Source: an uncultured Prevotellaceae bacterium (lineage in GTDB: Bacteria; Bacteroidota; Bacteroidia; Bacteroidales; Muribaculaceae). From it: a stretch of 7,253 nt of DNA. Both the position numbers and the translations under genes were made by a program. The DNA is taken from positions 1-7,253 of the forward strand of contig CALZFJ010000099.1 in NCBI GenBank assembly GCA_945645715.1. The letters run 5' to 3'. Below the pieces are notes generated by a model. The model did no database searches. It worked only from the letters and a program-made list of their open reading frames with translations, and was not told where the DNA came from. Each line of letters starts with the position of its first letter. Within the stretch, counting starts at the first letter, position 1. Of the stretch, positions 6,311 through 7,253 are shown one piece after another.

Positions 6311-6436
6311 TTCTTTTTTAGTTGTTAAAAATGTATTTTTTGTTTCTTGTTGATTATTCTCGATTTTTTGTAATCGCTCTTTCCCGGCGGCATCATAGCC
6401 CTGCCGAGAGGCTCCACTCATTCAGCGCGAAGCAAG

Positions 6437-7027
6437 TTACGCCTTCTCCACCTTGATGAGCTGCACATCGAAGATGAGCGTCATGTTGGGTCCAATCAAG
6501 CCGCCTGCGCCGTTAGGTCCGTAGGCAAGATTTGAAGGGATAAACAGTCTCCACTCAGCACCCGGCTTCATCATCTGCAAAGCCTCAACCCAGCCCGGAA
6601 TCACCTGAGTGACACCGAATGTAGCCGGCTCGCCGCGCTCTACCGAGCTGTCGAACACAGTGCCGTCGATCAGCGCACCGGTGTAGTGCACAGTCACGCG
6701 GTCGTTCTTGGTGGGGCACTCGCCCTCACCCTCCTTAATCACCTGATATTGCAGACCCGAAGCAGTCACCTTCACCTCCTCGCGCTTGGCGTTCTCGGCA
6801 AGATAAGCTTCACCGGCTTTGCGGTTAACCTCCTTGGTCTGCTCTTCCATCTCGGTGAAAAAGCGGTTAATCACTTCCTTAGCCTCTTCCACAGTCATCT
6901 TGGCACCTTCGCCGGTGAAAGCAGCCTTCACGCCATCAGTGAAATCCTCATAATTGAGGGAAGTAATACCCGAGCGGCGGAAGTTGTTGCCCATCGACAA
7001 TCCAAGAGCATAGCTGATTTTATCCAT
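6437..7027 (-). CDS. FKBP-type peptidyl-prolyl cis-trans isomerase, cytoplasmic (FklB/Mip-type)
   Basis: Catalyses cis-trans isomerisation of X-Pro bonds in folding proteins. The 196-residue product has no signal peptide or membrane segment, so it is predicted cytoplasmic. An FKBP-N dimerisation domain (1-83) begins with ISYALGLSMGNNF (4-16), as in FklB and Mip proteins, and the catalytic FKBP domain covers about 85-194. The pocket is complete: Tyr115 (VHYTG), Phe125-Asp126, Val142-Ile143, Trp146, Tyr169 (LAYGPNG) and Phe186. The ATG at 7027 is the natural start, about 90 nt downstream of the predicted transcription start. It is the first gene of a two-gene unit with the lipoprotein FKBP. The two share segments such as TASGL, a Cys in GEC, IDGT, MMKPGA and LAYG, so they are clear paralogues. 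Confidence 0.95.
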   Translation of the reverse strand: MDKISYALGLSMGNNFRRSGITSLNYEDFTDGVKAAFTGEGAKMTVEEAKEVINRFFTEMEEQTKEVNRKAGEAYLAENAKREEVKVTASGLQYQVIKEGEGECPTKNDRVTVHYTGALIDGTVFDSSVERGEPATFGVTQVIPGWVEALQMMKPGAEWRLFIPSNLAYGPNGAGGLIGPNMTLIFDVQLIKVEKA

Positions 7028-7126
7028 AATGAAAAATCTCTTCTTTATTCCTAATTTATCTATCTAATGTAATGAAAATCAAAGCATAACAGCATCACTC
7101 CCGACACTGCCGTTGCTTTCAAGTTG

Positions 7127-7157
7127 CAAAATTAGTGTAAATCAGCGCATAAACAAA
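7127..7157 (-). promoter_or_regulatory. FKBP operon promoter, full Bacteroidetes consensus
   Basis: On the minus strand, TTTG (7157-7154), a 19-nt spacer and TAATTTTG (7134-7127) match the Bacteroides -33/-7 consensus completely. Transcription would start near 7120, leaving a leader of about 92 nt. TTGGCGAT (7169-7162) sits 27 nt upstream of the -7 box, as at murE. Confidence 0.8.
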
Positions 7158-7162
7158 ATAAA

Positions 7163-7195
7163 TCGCCAACTTTTTAACTTTTTCACATTCGCCAA
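7163..7195. repeat. Direct repeats upstream of the FKBP promoter
   Basis: TCGCCAA occurs at 7163-7169 and 7189-7195 (26-bp period). Between and overlapping them, AACTTTTT is repeated in tandem at 7168-7183. The proximal copy is part of the octamer found at other promoters. This could be a two-site regulator region just upstream of the -33 element. Confidence 0.4.
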
Positions 7196-7201
7196 GCATC
7201 T

Positions 7202-7252
7202 TTAATGAGCTGTGGCACCGCGCCTGCGCAGAGCGAGCAGCGCCCTGCCTGA
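7202..7252 (-). CDS. Possible 3' end of a gene entering from the right (16 residues)
   Basis: The base composition becomes GC-rich from about 7205 to the window end, like coding DNA here. One minus-strand frame ends there with TAA (7204-7202) after 16 codons reading SGRALLALRRRGATAH. This is too short to identify. The same bases can form an imperfect GC-rich hairpin (GGCA..GCGC with GCGC..TGCC), so a structured RNA end is an alternative. Confidence 0.2.
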   Translation of the reverse strand, partial: SGRALLALRRRGATAH

Positions 7253-7253
7253 C

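Noticed and set aside
6361..6406. Small stems between the two FKBP genes (CGATT/AATCG and CGGCA/TGCCG)
   Set aside because: Both are 5-bp stems without a T-run; not enough to call a terminator, attenuator or promoter.
6311..6421. Upstream extension of the lipoprotein FKBP to an ATG at 6421
   Set aside because: It would place 37 residues before a clear MKK-type lipoprotein signal peptide; the start at 6310 fits better.
6686..7054. 122-codon plus-strand frame opposite the cytoplasmic FKBP
   Set aside because: Antisense shadow of a well-conserved gene; leucine- and histidine-rich composition typical of reversed coding DNA.

Overview
This window looks like chromosomal DNA from a member of the Bacteroidales, possibly a Muribaculaceae-like gut bacterium (the family guess is recall, not proof). 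Three things point there. The cell-wall gene order rsmH-ftsL-ftsI-murE has a Bacteroidetes-type FtsL and an FtsI carrying a C-terminal PASTA domain. Several genes have the Bacteroidetes promoter signature TAnnTTTG, in one case with TTTG 19 nt upstream. Two FKBP-type prolyl isomerases sit in tandem. Every gene I can support is on the minus strand, so the window reads right to left. I see no mobile element, CRISPR array, tRNA or rRNA.

Right end (7253 to 5378): an isomerase transcription unit. A consensus promoter at about 7127-7157 drives a cytoplasmic FklB/Mip-type PPIase (7027-6437), followed by a second FKBP that carries a lipoprotein signal peptide (6310-5450). The unit ends at a strong intrinsic terminator (5378-5414). 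Together they would supply prolyl isomerase activity on both sides of the inner membrane.

Middle (5257 to 4625): a single-gene unit for an Lrp/AsnC-family regulator (5204-4731). It has its own promoter-like box, an overlapping sequence close to the E. coli Lrp consensus (possible autoregulation), and its own terminator (4625-4654).

Left (4624 to 1): the start of the division and cell wall (dcw) cluster. It comprises rsmH (16S rRNA m4C1402 methyltransferase), ftsL (divisome membrane protein), ftsI (septal transpeptidase) and murE (UDP-MurNAc-tripeptide ligase, cut by the window edge). ftsL and ftsI overlap by 4 nt. rsmH-ftsL (128 nt) and ftsI-murE (145 nt) are separated by AT-rich gaps, and the second gap holds a good -7 promoter box. 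No mraZ is found in its usual place before rsmH; about 360 nt of non-coding DNA with several dyads lies there instead.

The best candidate for something undescribed is regulatory. The octamer TTGGCGAT (minus strand) occurs exactly 27 nt upstream of an identical TAATTTTG box at both the murE and FKBP promoters. A one-base-deleted form lies 28 nt upstream of the lrp box, and another exact copy lies in the rsmH leader. The genes themselves are ordinary housekeeping genes; I found no novel protein system.
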